Numbered from the stretch's first letter, positions 51,518-63,353 are shown. The stretch: 64,000 bases of DNA from Impatiens glandulifera (GCF_907164915.1 NC_061864.1:10423889-10487888), one strand, 5' to 3'. Numbers and translations: made by a program. The notes: generated by a model not told the origin, from the letters alone.

Positions 51518-52712
51518 GGGAAGAATGTCAATTTTACACACCAACTTGTAAAAATGTGTCAAATTTACTTATTAAGTATTAAAATTCTATTTATATATAT
51601 TAAATTGTCAAAAAATGTCAATTTTATTTAAAATAACAGAAATATTTAACACCGTCAATTTTTTGTCACATGTAATATCTATTTTTTTTTTAAATTAACA
51701 TTACTTTAATTATTTTTCAATTTAAACAAAACATTAAATATTTCTTTATCCATTTTTTCTCTCTCTTTATCTCATATCATCCATTTTCTTCTAACTTTTC
51801 TCTCTCCATCTCCATCTCTAATATCTAATATGCATAAGGATTGTATAGATAGATCACTTCCTAAAATGAAACTGATGCCTTATCCTTGTCCTAATTAATG
51901 AAATTGAGCCCTTATCTTTGTAGACAATTCATTCCACATCTATCCCTCTCTACACATCATATTATTGTATATCATTTTATCCCTACTTTTAATTCAAATG
52001 GAAAGAGAGATAAACACAATCTATTTATATTATAAACAAAAAATAAATTATATTAAATTGAGTCTTTATAAATAACCAAATAGATTAACTTCAAAACAAC
52101 CCAAAAAAATTATAAAATTAAGAATTGAACTACAACAGGATATTACATGATTCAAAATTAATAGATTATATTAAATTGACAGTAAATTTTTGTCACACGT
52201 AATGTCATTTTAGTGGAACTTGTTATAATTCAATTCTTAATTTTACAGTTTTTTGGATAGTTATAATGACTCAATTTAATATAAATTATTTTTGATTTAT
52301 AATATAAAGAGATTGTGTTTATCTCTCAATTTGAATTAAAAATAAAGATAAAGGTTGAATGAACTTATTACAAAGATAATGTCTCAATTTCATTTTTAGG
52401 AAGGGAGGAGATGAAGAGGGAAAAGTTAAGAAGAAAAATGGATTGTTGTGGAATAAAGGGAGAGAATGAATAAGGACAATTTTTAATGTTATGTTTAAAT
52501 AAAAAAATAATTAAAGTAATGACAATATAAAAATAAATAGAAAATATGTGGATATTACATGTGGAAAATTTTTTGACGGTGTTTAATATTTCTGTTATTT
52601 CAAATAAATTTGACATTTTTTTACAAGTTAATAGGTATAAATAGAATTTTGATACTTAATAAGTAAATTTGACACATTTTACAACTTGATATGTAAAATT
52701 GGCATTCTTCCC
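51518..52712. mobile_element. 1,195-bp fold-back MULE-type element with 10-bp target-site duplication
   Basis: The termini GGGAAGAATGTCAATTTTAC (left) and the inverse of the right end GGGAAGAATGCCAATTTTAC agree at 19 of 20 bases. Similarity extends through both arms (each about 500-600 bp; for example GTGTCAAATTTACTTATTAA is shared exactly) to a loop near 52141-52217. A perfect 10-bp direct repeat TTTTTAATAT flanks it (51508-51517 and 52713-52722), which fits the 9-10 bp duplications of Mutator-like elements. There is no transposase frame, so it is non-autonomous. Confidence 0.92.
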
Positions 52713-52769
52713 TTTTTAATATTCATATTCCCCATATGACAAAGATACAAATTTGGTTAGTACGTATTT

Positions 52770-53050
52770 TAATGTGGGTACAAATCGGGGCAATGAGTTG
52801 AATCAATACGAACCGACATGATTCAACACGATATTAGTACGAAACGACACAATACAATATTATCTCACTCAGGTAGTAGGTTGGACATGACACAAGCACA
52901 AGATGACAGAATCACGACAAGATTATGAGTTTATACGATCGTAACACAATCATGAGTCAACACGGACACAACACGAGTATAAACACGATACGGACACGAG
53001 TATACATACACATACGAAACAATGTAAACACAATTAGTCACATGACCTAA
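52770..53050. repeat. CACGA-rich dispersed repeat
   Basis: The segment is full of variants of the unit ACACGACACGA (for example AACACGGACACAACACGAG), unlike the AT-rich flanks. Similar wording (GTGTCGTATTCACACCGTAT, GTATCCGATACCC) recurs near 57960-58065. The pattern is common in degenerate non-autonomous plant transposons; termini were not found. Confidence 0.4.
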
Positions 53051-53322
53051 TAACCTCAACTTTACATTAACCTTTTGTCTAAATCTATTTAAATTCTCGT
53101 TCAATTAATAAATTATTTAATTTTATAAATATAATATATATAATTAAAACTAAACATACTAAATTATAATATTAAAATAAAATATAATAAAATAAATAAA
53201 TTATATGAATAGAAATATAAGTCTCCTAATAATTCTTTCAAATATTATTTTTTTAATTTATTATTTTATCTTTATAAAAAATTTAAAATTATTTTTTAAT
53301 TTTAATTATTATTAATACTCAA

Positions 53323-53670
53323 GGGGAAATTTTACAAAATGACTTTACAAAGGCCATTAAATGTGCTGTTGACCAGTGCATAAATTTAATTGCGTAAATG
53401 ATCACTTCAAACTATTTTGACAAAATTACCCCGTCGCATAACGCGAAGGCATGATCGTCTTGCGAAGAAAAAGCTTATGAAAAGTTCAAAATGATCGCGC
53501 CCTTCACGTGATGATTGTGTCCTTCGCGTGACGATCGTACTCTTCGCGTTACGCGATGAGGGTAATTTCACAGGTTTTTCTTTCGCGTGACGATCCTGCA
53601 TTCGTATTACGTGACAGGATAAAGCGCAAACGCATTTAAGACCATTTTATGGTCATTTCGTCAAATTTCT
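53323..53670. mobile_element. CG-rich MITE, copy A (internal CGCGTGACGATCG repeats)
   Basis: Left end GGAAATTTTACAAAATGAC and inverted right end AGAAATTTGACGAAATGACC form imperfect terminal repeats. The interior carries repeats of TTCGCGTGACGATCGT and the near-palindrome TTCGCGTTACGCGA, in strong contrast to flanks that are almost all A/T. A related copy lies at about 60510-60937. No coding frame. A short antisense open frame at 53407-53601 is an artefact of the repeats. Confidence 0.65.
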
Positions 53671-54255
53671 TATAAGTATATGATAATAATTTAATTTTGA
53701 AAATATAATAATATATATTTATAATTTATACTTATCATCCATAAATTATAATATAATTTATATCCACTTTTCTCATTTCCTTCTCTTCAAATTATTCACA
53801 CATTTCTCATTTTCTTCACAAAATTGTCAATCTTTTTATTAACAAACTATCATGTGTATCTGTTGTTTATAAATAAAAAATAAAATTTATTAATTTTATT
53901 TATTTATTTATACTTATTCTTTTCCTATATTTTATGTTTCAAATTATACTGTATCGTAAGACATAAAAAAAATTACTGCATTTCAAATTAAAGTATGTTA
54001 TTTAAAATATTTTGAGCCACTTTTATATATATATACTTTTAAATATATATGGACTTTTATATATAATATACCTTTAAATAGATATATAGACTTTTATACA
54101 TAATATACTTTTAAATATAAATATAAATATAAATATAAATATAAATAGTGTCACCAATCATGTTAGGTGTGACTTGTCATCCATAAATTGTGTTATTAGT
54201 TTGTATGGTATACTTTATTCGTTTATTCCTAAATTAACATAATTTATTATTAAAC

Positions 54256-54962
54256 TTAGTTTTTTTTTATCATTTAAAATTTATTATATATATATATATT
54301 TATTATTTATATTTTGATATATATTTTAAATTATTATTTTTATAAATTTGATTATTTATATTTTTGATATATAATCTAAATTATTATTTATATCAATTTA
54401 ATTATTTATATTTTGATATATAATCTAAATTATTATTATTTTTTTATAAATTTGATTATTTATATTTTAATATACAAATTTGAAAAAAAATAAAAATCAA
54501 CGAGACAAAGCAAGTGTATTCGAACCGAAATGAATAACCCACGAAAGACCATTATTTGTGGGAGGTGTCACCAAGAATGTCATACGAGACGTAATCCTGA
54601 GCAAAATCGTCATTAATTTAGATAAATGGTGATTGTTTATGAATGAGTAATTATTATATTGTTATGGTTAAGATATTTTAAATTTATTAATATTTATCAA
54701 TTATTTATTAGAATATTAAAGGGAATATTTATTACACTATATAAATAATAATTAAAATGTAAATATATATATATATATATATTAAAATATAAATAATCAA
54801 ATTTATAAAAATAATAATTTAAAATATATATTAAAATATAAATAATTTAGTTTATACAAATAATAATTTAAATATATCAAATTTATAAAAGTAATAATTT
54901 AAAAATATATATCTATATTTATATATATAATAAATTTTAAATATATAAAAAAGAACTGAGAG
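54256..54962. mobile_element. AT-rich inverted-repeat element with arms of tandem ~60-bp units
   Basis: The left arm (about 54256-54480) has about three tandem copies of a unit like TTTATATTTTGATATATAAT plus CTAAATTATTATTTATAA. The right arm (about 54750-54962) carries the inverse (ATATAAATAATCAAATTTAT plus AAAAATAATAATTTAAAATA). Outer ends are CTTAGTTTTTTTTATCA and the inverse of AAAAAAGAACTGAG. The unique centre (about 54481-54740) includes GGGAGGTGTCACCAAGAATG. It is probably a fold-back element. Low complexity makes the boundaries uncertain. Confidence 0.5.
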
Positions 54963-56530
54963 AGTTTGAACAGTAAATTACTAGGTTAGTTTGGAAAGTT
55001 AAATATTAAACTATATTAGTATGGAAACCATCCGCCCATGTCGGGCTCGTGAGTCACTCCACTCAAGTGCCGGCTCTAAACCCAAATAGGTAATGGTTAA
55101 TAAGAAAGACTAACCCTATTCGACAACTTGAAAATGGTCTCTCTCCAAACTCATTTTTAATTTCTTTTAATCAATAATCCAACTGCTCCCTTAATAGAAA
55201 GAATAGTGACAACAAATTAAAATAAAGAAACAATACTAAATCAAAGACAAAAGTGCTTAAAACATGCTAGAGAATCTAGTTTAAAACTTTTATTAGGTCA
55301 AGAATATAGTACCCAATTTGAGAGTCCTTTTCATAACGGTACTATATATTAATTTTCTTTTATCTCTACATACATTAAATAATATTTTGGGCCATTGCAG
55401 ACAAAATGAAATCAAATAAATTTGTACCGACTATATCTGTTAATTTTATTTATATAAACATACTTTAACCAAATCATGACGCGTGAATAGATTGATTCTC
55501 TCAATAACATCGAAATCTTCAAATCAATATTATTATTATCATCAACTGCATGCGTTTTTATTGACTTTGAAGATAAAATAGTTAGTTAACTAAAACATAC
55601 ATAGGAAGAAAGTTGCATTGGTTGTGAAAAAAATAAAAATATTACTACACAAATCATGACATTATTTGTTAAATGGAACATAATCATATCATATAATTGA
55701 AAGAAATGAAATTTAAAGCTCCAAAAATTCAAACTGTTGTAGATCAATTATTTTCTCTTGATAAGTTTATCTCCAGTACCTTTGTTCATATTAAATTTAT
55801 TTTAAATAATCTCATAATATTTTTTGTTTCTTAATATCCAATTACATTACTACATTTTCTTATAGATGGCTTTCAAACATATTGACCATTAATTTTGTTT
55901 TAAGATAACCTTAATTTAGGTGAGTGAGTTCATACATACTAAATAATTGGTTGGCGAATTTTATATAGCCTAATCAGATTAGACTATATGGCTATATTTT
56001 AATCAGGCCACCTATATAGTAGGGTAGATATAAAGGGGTGGACATTATTCATTATAGTTTAATAATCACATGATGAACAAATTAATAAATTAAACCATAA
56101 AAAAGGGATTGTCGGTATTACCCAATAAATTAATTGTCTTATCAGTTTTAATAGTAAAAAATATTTTATATTCAATTCTCGCTAACAAAAAAAAATATAT
56201 GATGGTGGGTTGTCCCAACTTTATAGCATAAAAGTAAAGAAAATGAAAAAAAAATCTCTTTTACTTTCATAAAAAAAAAACTATTAAAAAACCAATAATT
56301 TGAGCTAATTTTTTAAAATGATGAAACGTACAAGTAAGGTGTCAAACAATTGATCTCCGTTTAAAGTAAATACTCTAACCATTGTTGAACTGATCATGAT
56401 CTTGAGTATGATAAATTCTCATCTTTCTACCACATAGATAACTAATCTTTACTTAGTCTGAACTTTTAATTTTAGGCGTATCAGATTTAGTTTATAAATT
56501 AAATGAATTGAGCATTCAAAATGTATATGA

Positions 56531-56835
56531 TATAAATAATAGTCGTTAAATATAACGACAAAAACAATAAAAACAACTTAATTCTTGACGTAAGGAAAGT
56601 AGTAGTATTAAAAGGCTGTGAAAGGTGGAGTATCGAAAGATAGAGAGAGTTTGAAGAAGTAGACATGACTTGATATTGGTTCTGCTCATCTCTCTAATCT
56701 ATTTTTCTCTTTGTAATAATTAAATATTATATATTTAGGAGATGAGCCGAATCAATATCACTCTTGTATGCTCCATTTAATTTATTTTCTTTGTGTCAAG
56801 ATCCAGCACCTCATGCTTCCAATTTCATCTGGTAA
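56531..56835 (+). ncRNA. MIR171/MIR479-type microRNA precursor
   Basis: The 3' arm carries TGAGCCGAATCAATATCACT plus C (21 nt, 56743-56763), one base away from the shifted miR171 variant TGAGCCGAACCAATATCACT that I recall (rice miR171h type). The 5' arm TTGATATTGGTTCTGCTCAT plus C (56670-56690) pairs with it over 18 bp with one G:U and one mismatch, and the two strands would leave 2-nt 3' overhangs. It also resembles miR479 (TTGGTTCGGCTCATC). The loop is about 50 nt and AT-rich. A TATA-like TATAAATA lies at 56531-56538, about 130 bp upstream of the 5' arm. A strong 5' splice site (CTG|GTAAGTATC, about 56832) downstream suggests a spliced primary transcript. miR171 members cut HAM/SCL-type GRAS mRNAs; the AAT centre differs from canonical CGC, so its target may differ. 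Confidence 0.75.
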
Positions 56836-59800
56836 GTATCTTCGTTTAGATAAACACGTCTTCACATCATTTCGTGGGTGTGTATTATAGCGAAGAGTTA
56901 AAGTATGCGAAAAATCTAGGTTATCGAATCATTCTCTCTCAGGCTACTTGCTTGAGAAGATGCCTAGTCCTTTCGAGGGCTTTGTGTCGTCCCTCTTCGG
57001 TAAAAGACATACAAACGCGACAGCTTAGAGGAGGATGACGTTTAATCCTATAGCTGCAGGAGGAGTCCTTCTCTGATAGGCTTTTCATAACCACCTTTCC
57101 CATAGTTGGTAATCAAATCCTTCTTTATCATGCTTGCTTTCTTGATTCAATCTCACACTTATTTTGATCCCACCGTCGATCAAGTTGTAACCGAAGTAGG
57201 CCAAGAAGGGAGTGGAATGATGATGACAGATGTGTGAAGATCTGGTGGCTTTGGTCGACTTCTCTTAAATGCCTGTCTTTTAACTGTCTTCTTAATATTA
57301 TTTTCAATTATAACTTTTACCGTCGCTTACTAGTAAGCGTCGCTATAGATCTTACACACTCTTGTCAATAAATGCAAAGCATAAAAACGCTGGTAACTTT
57401 CTTTACTACTTATACACTTTATAACGCGAGAAACACTAGTATTGTTTATAACTTTATAATGTGAGGAACACCGGTATTGTTTATGTTATTTACTAACATT
57501 ATGTCTACATTTTTAACTATGTTGTGTACGGATGCAAATATAGATATTGTTTATGATATTTACTGCGATACAATTTTAAAAAAAATATAAGATAAGGATA
57601 AGTTTAAGACAAACAAATTATTATAGATTATAAAAATATTATATATATATATATATATATAATATTTAAATAAATTTAGTATCAATATAAATAGAGATAG
57701 AAATTCGGCAGCGATACAACTCACACAGCGCTGTCCAGCTTTTGGCTGTTTGAGAAAAATGCAGTAAGAAAATGAGTAAAGCAGTAAGAAAAAAGAAGGC
57801 AAAGGAGAAGAGAATAATGAAGTATTAGGTAAAAAATGGTTAATTTGTTTAATTTTAGTCATTTTAGTTTTGTCTCTAAAATTTTAATAATTTCAGTTTA
57901 GTTTTAAAACTTTTAATTTTTTTAAAAATTCATAAAAAAACGTATCAAAAAAATGTGTCTAAGCCGTGTCGTATTCACACCGTATCGAATTAATCAACTC
58001 TAAAAAAAGTCAACGATACCTATTTTGTCGTATCCGATACCCATTTTTCCGTATCAGATCTCTATTATTTTTTAAGTATCATGCTACTTAGCTGGTTGAT
58101 AGCGAGTTTTTTTAGGACATTGGGTTTTAAATGGTTGATAGACTCGAATTTGGGTCGTTTTATTAATTGGAGTTTTAACTTTAAATCGTGTCATACAAGC
58201 TTCTAACTATTACCATTTTACCGATACGAGACTTTTCACAAACAATCGAACTCGTCCGTGTTCTTACTTTAACGTTAGTATTTTCTTTTTTCTAAGCAAA
58301 TTTACGATATTTGATAAAAAAATAACAATTATCTTTTTTTTTCGATTTCTCAATTATTCACACAAATCACATTCGATAGTTTGAAGCACACATATATCTC
58401 AAAAAAATACATACCGTAAAACACAAATACGTCCAAATTGGTAAACCGAACACAAAATTATGTAAAAAAATAAATACCAAATATATTTCTATTCGAATTT
58501 TTTCAAATCTTTTCTTAAATCATATATTTGTATTCACTCAAAGTCTCAAACTACCTTAAACAAATTAGAATGGGTTGATCTCAACAAAATATTTCATTTA
58601 GAAATAATAAATCGAAAACATTTATAAATATCATTCCATTTACAAACATGTTAAATTAAATTACAAACATGTTAAATTAAATTTAGAGAAGTGATAGAGA
58701 AAGAGAATTTGATAAAAGAAATGGGAGAGGAAATGACGTTTCACTACATCGCTAGCTGAAAAAATAATAAGACCATCTACAACTCACAAACTCATTCTCA
58801 AACCTAAAATGCACACATCAAACACTAATTCTTCTCCAACTCAAAAACTTATTTCCAAACTCAAAAGAATATTTTTAAAATATTCTTTTCTTATTATAAC
58901 TTTTTAACCTTATTAATATTATCTATATATTTATTAACTTTACATATTTAACTACAATATTTTCTAATTCATTTAATAAAATTAAGATAAAATTAATTAT
59001 ATATCGATAATTCATACACAACAAAATAATTCAATAATACATTTAAATAAACAAACATTATTAATAAAAAATAATAAATTTTTATATTTATTCGTAACGT
59101 AAAAATATAAAATAAATTATAAAATATAAAATAAATTAAATAAAATTTCAAGTATAATATAATTTAATGATTTAATTATAAATTTAAAAAATATTATAAC
59201 TTTTTATCTTACTAGTAAAAAAAATAAATTAAAGGATCAATTTGCATTATAGACGTTTAAAATTATATAAAAAAATGACCAAAATGGGGAATGAATATTG
59301 TCAACGTTAATATGCATTGGCGTTAGAGATAGAGGCATCCAAACGCATTTGCAACGTCCGGTTGGAAGAAGAAAAGGCACGTATAATGGTCAGTTGTATA
59401 AGATGAAGAGAGAAAAAAAAAGAGAAAATTTGTTATTTTGTAGGAGATTGTTTAATTTTCTCTACCAGCTATCAAAATCGCGAGTTGACGAGTTGACTTA
59501 GCGAAAACGAGTCTAGAGTATAAGAAACTCGTTTAGAAACAAAATCGGAGTGAAGTCGCGATTTAATTCGTTGAAATAGTTAAACTCGGTAAAATCACTA
59601 CTATCGACTTTTTTACCTTACAAGTTCTTCTTGGATCTCTTGTCTGTGGATTTGTGAATAGAAGTAGTGATGGAATCGGACTCGACTCTTGTTAATAAAG
59701 AGGAATCGGTCTACAAGGAGAATAGATAAAGAATAAGATTTCCATTGTTAGTGATGGAAGAACAGATTTGTGTGAGTAGCGGCGGGCAGCTATGGATAAT

Positions 59801-60500
59801 GAAATAAGGAGAGAATTAAAAATAAAATGTAGGAGTAGTTAGTGTTTTAAAAATTAATATATAATCTTTTTAATATATATATATATATTATATTATTCTA
59901 ACTTATTTAGTTATTTATTATTTTAATATATATATATTTTATATATATAATAAAGATAAAATAATTTTATTTAGTAATTTTTAATAACTAATATTTTTTA
60001 AATAAAATTTTAAGTGAAAATTTTGAGTATATTTATATTACAAATTATAAATTTGTTAAATATTTAAAAACATGTTAATATTTTATTAAATAATTATGTT
60101 TATTTTTTTTATATTAATTAATTATATATTATTTAAAAAATTATATGGTTAATAATACATATTATTTTAGATAAACTCTTACGATTTTAAGTAAAATCTC
60201 GATTTTACGTGTTTACATATGCAAAACAATTCTACGTAAACTCTCGATTTTAACAGATTTGCTCTCAACTTCCTTTCCTTAATTATTTCTCTTAAATTTA
60301 AGATACTAACAATTAAAAATTGGGCTTTATTATTCACACCCAATAACTAATACTTGTTTTCTAAATTTTGATAATATTAAAATTAACTTTTAAACAAAAA
60401 TAAAAAGCTATAATATTATAATATTGAGCAAATAATGGCAACTTGATGTAAAAGTAAATAATTATAAAGAAAGTAAGTTAGAGTGATAACACAACTTTAA
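56836..60500. other. Intergenic region, downstream part of pri-miRNA and repeats
   Basis: Positions 56836-57250 have higher complexity than the surroundings and may belong to the spliced primary microRNA transcript. A 16-bp perfect palindrome CGCTTACTAGTAAGCG lies at 57324-57339, within GTCGCTTACTAGTAAGCGTC, like CACTA-type subterminal repeats. Two adjacent 36-bp units of the type ACTTTATAAYGYGAGRAACA (about 57413-57484) follow. A poly-TA stretch near 57642-57660 creates a false open frame. The remainder is AT-rich repeat-derived DNA with no gene. Confidence 0.45.
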
Positions 60501-60509
60501 GGTGTGCAT

Positions 60510-60937
60510 TGACCCAAAAAAGGACCCTTAAATGCACTGGTCATAAATTTAGTTGGGTAAATGACTACTTCAAAATATTTTTCATGAAATTACTTTACGT
60601 TGCATAACGCGAAGGGCAGAATCGTCTCGCAAAGGAAAAACCTGTGAAAAGTCTAGAATGATCATACCCTTCGCGTGACGATCGTGCTTTTCGCGTTATG
60701 CAACGGAGATAATTTCACAGGTTTTTTCTTCGCGTGACGATCGTTCCTTTCGCGTTACGCGAAGTGGGTAATTTCACGGTCTTTTCTTTCGCGTGACGAT
60801 CCTACCCTTCAAATTATGCGACATGGGTAATTTCGTCAGAATATTTTGAAGTAGTCATTTGTGTAATTTAATTTATACGCTGGTCACGGCGCATTTAAGG
60901 CTATTTTTAGGACATTTTATCAAATTTTACCTATTAT
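60510..60937. mobile_element. CG-rich MITE, copy B, with three ~61-bp internal repeats
   Basis: Related to copy A at 53323. Inverted ends: CTTAAATGCACTGGTCATAA with TGACTACTTCAAAATATTTT on the left, and their inverses (AAAATATTTTGAAGTAGTCA and GCTGGTCACGGCGCATTTAA) on the right. Inside are three tandem units of about 61 bp at about 60669-60850. Each starts TTCGCGTGACGATC and ends AATTTCAC or AATTTCGTC. No coding frame. Confidence 0.72.
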
Positions 60938-61342
60938 AAGTTCTATTATTTTAATAATAATAATATATTTAATGAAATGAAGAAAGATATATAGTCTTAT
61001 CCAATTTCCCAACTTAATTTGTTCTTCTTTGATCCGATCCTAGATTCCTACTTATTGAGTAGAATTTGTCAAAAACTAATTCATTTTTTAAAACCCTAGT
61101 GGGTGGGCTGCCTAATCATTCATAATTCTCCTCCTTACACGCTAACCATCTGATGCGATCTTCATAGTCATCAGTCGGCTGCTGAGTATCTATCTATCTA
61201 TCTTATCCGATCACTTTCTCTTCCTCGTCAATTGGTAGGTACGTAACGAATATGATTCAACCTCTGTTTTAGCTAATATTCTCTCGATTATCCAATCCTT
61301 ACGATTCCTCTCGGAAGAGGGTTGTCGTTGTTCTTCGCAGGA
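60938..61342 (+). promoter_or_regulatory. Promoter and leader of the Yippee-like gene
   Basis: A likely leader intron runs from a GT at 61235 (ATTG|GTAGGTAC) to the AG at 61340 (TCTTCGCAG), two bases before the start codon. The preceding 100 bases are CT-rich with an ATCT tetranucleotide run near 61189-61203. The core promoter could not be fixed. Confidence 0.45.
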
Positions 61343-62033
61343 ATGGGAGAATTGGTTGGACCTCGTCTGTATAGCTGCTGTAATTGTCGCAATCATGTTT
61401 CCCTTCACGACGATATCGTCTCTAAAGACTTTCAAGTAATAATCATAATAACTCTTTGAGTTTTGGTTTCTCCTTAATTTCTTATCTATTATATTATGAA
61501 AATTCAAGGGAATCCACTCTATCTTGATGAGGTTAAGAATGGTTTTGATAGAATCAACTGTAAAGAAGAGTTCAGACTTTGAATCTGTTCCTTGAAAACT
61601 CAAACTATACTTGCTGAAAGTTCAAAACTGAAAACTTTGATCTATTTCAAGATCCAATTCATTAAGTTTGATTTATGATGAAACTATTATTAGTCTATTT
61701 ATTATGGTAATTACACAGACTAGGAAGTAGTGCTTATTAATGTTTTTCAGTTTGAGTAAAATTGGTAATTTAGTTGTGGGCATTTTTATGTGTTGTTTTG
61801 AGTAGGGAAAACATGGTAGAGCCTTCCTGTTCTCTCATGCGATGAACATAGTGGCTGGTCCGAAAGAGGACAGGCACTTGACGACTGGTCTTCACACTGT
61901 GGCTGATGTATATTGTGTGGATTGTCGAGAGGTTTTGGGATGGAAATACGAGAGGGCTTATGAGGCTTCACAGAGGTACAAAGAAGGGAAAGTAATACTA
62001 GAAAAATCTAAGATTGTAAAGGAGAATTGGTAG
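61343..62033 (+). CDS. Yippee-like zinc-binding protein
   Basis: Two coding exons (61343-61435 and 61806-62033) give 106 residues, the standard length. The four zinc-binding cysteines are in place: YSCCNC (C12 and C15) and VYCVDC (C68 and C71). Between them are the conserved segments [19 protein letters not shown] and [15 protein letters not shown], and then [20 protein letters not shown]. Plant Yippee-like proteins share the MIS18/CULT-type fold; their molecular function is poorly known. A leader intron is probable just before the start codon. Confidence 0.95.
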
Positions 62034-62642
62034 TAGTAGTAGTAGTTTCCTTATATTCCTCCATTGCTAATTAATGTTGATTTGTGCTGTCAATAATGGT
62101 TCATTATCATTATCATCATAATCTTCTGTATAGAAACTCCAGGCAGCAGACTCTTTATCTCATTTGAAATATATCATTTATCTCTGTTCCTACTTCCTAC
62201 TATATATAATGGGTTAAAATGTGCAGATCTTGTTTGGATTGGAATCTAAATAAATATTGAGTTTTATTGAACAATAAGAGAATTAGAATATGGAAAGGTA
62301 GAAGAATGGACAATTAGTTATTTTCTTAAAGAGATTTGGTCATAATTCCATTCCTGTGTTTTATATGATGTCCTTGTAATTCTCATTTTATAGTTTGAAT
62401 GAAAAGAGCTATCTTTGTTTGGCTATGGACAATTCCAATTCCATGGTTTCTTTGCACCTTTCTCATTCAAATGAAGTATTATAATTTATGTAATTTTGTA
62501 ATTTTCATTTTCTGTTACCCCTAAAGTCATGATTTCTTATAGAAATTGAATCTAAAACAAATGATTTTTTTAAGCCTATTTGATTAATAAATATATTTTA
62601 ATAACATTGCAAAATTGGTAATGGATGAGGTCAAGGTTGACT
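62034..62642. other. 3' side of the Yippee-like gene and spacer
   Basis: A TAG trinucleotide run (62030-62046) starts the 3' UTR. The rest is AT-rich. No gene or repeat recognised before the hAT-type element. Confidence 0.5.
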
Positions 62643-62650
62643 GCGCCAAC

Positions 62651-63345
62651 TAGGGATGACAATGGGGGCGGGGAATTAATTTATCATCCCCGCTCTATTT
62701 TAATTTCGGAGATTTTTTTAATACTATTCCCGCTCCGTTCGGTTTTTTTCGGTTTCGGGGAATTCCGCGGGACACCGTTAATAATTATTTTTTTTAAAAT
62801 AAAAAAAATTATATAAACGAATTTTTTAATATAATATATATTGTAATATTTTAAAATTTTATATTATTATAAAGAAATAACCTTAGGCCTTGTTCGGCAA
62901 CCCAGTTAAACATCTTTTCACTCCCCTCTCATCAATCACATCACTCAATTCATTATCCAAAATACTAAAATACTCTTTATTTTAAATTACTATTTATTAT
63001 TTTATTATTATATATCAATACCTTTTAAATAATTTTATCAAAAATATTCTCATCTCCTCAAAATCATCACTAATCATTACTCATTTTCCCCCTCTAGGTT
63101 ATTACAATAACCCCAATCCGAACAAGGCCTTAGTACTTTTATAAAATATAGTGATAAATAAATATATTAGTGATTTTTAATATATTTAATTATGTTTATG
63201 GTGTTCGAGGCAGAATCGGGGTGAAATCGGGGCGGGGACACAAATACTATCCCCGTCTCATCCCCGTTCAATTTCGGAGAAAAACCGTCCCAAACGAGAC
63301 AATTCGATTCGGTTTTCGCGGGGCGGTTTCAAATTGCCATCTTTA
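62651..63345. mobile_element. Non-autonomous hAT-type element
   Basis: Left end TAGGGATGACAAT and inverted right end TAAAGATGGCAAT match at 10 of 13 bases. GCGCCAAC (62643-62650) and GCGCCAAT (63346-63353) form an 8-bp target-site duplication with one difference, as expected for hAT elements. The subterminal parts are GC-rich (GGGGCGGGG, CCCCGCTC, TTTCGGGGAATTCCGCGGG) in AT-rich surroundings. It is interrupted by a second MITE at 62886-63129. No transposase frame. Confidence 0.85.
62886..63129. mobile_element. Tourist/Harbinger-type MITE nested in the hAT-type element
   Basis: 244 bp with terminal inverted repeats GGCCTTGTTCGG (left) and CCGAACAAGGCC (right), perfect over 12 bp. It is flanked by a TTA duplication (62883-62885 and 63130-63132), the hallmark of PIF/Harbinger insertions. 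Its position inside the hAT-type element gives the order of insertion. Confidence 0.92.
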
Positions 63346-63353
63346 GCGCCAAT

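Larger units (their letters stand above)
50547..56520. other. Repeat-rich intergenic region
   Basis: No protein-coding gene is supported. It contains the MULE-type fold-back element (51518-52712), a CACGA-rich repeat (about 52770-53050), a CG-rich MITE copy (53323-53670) and an AT-rich inverted repeat (about 54256-54962). A weak SINE-like stretch on the minus strand lies at about 56391-56345. The rest is AT-rich. Confidence 0.5.

Noticed and set aside
57560..57862. 100-codon minus-strand frame
   Set aside because: Low-complexity hydrophobic product partly coded by a TA repeat; no start context or homologue recognised.
60669..60850. Regularly spaced repeats reminiscent of a CRISPR array
   Set aside because: Only three contiguous, diverged 61-bp units without unique spacers, in a plant transposon.
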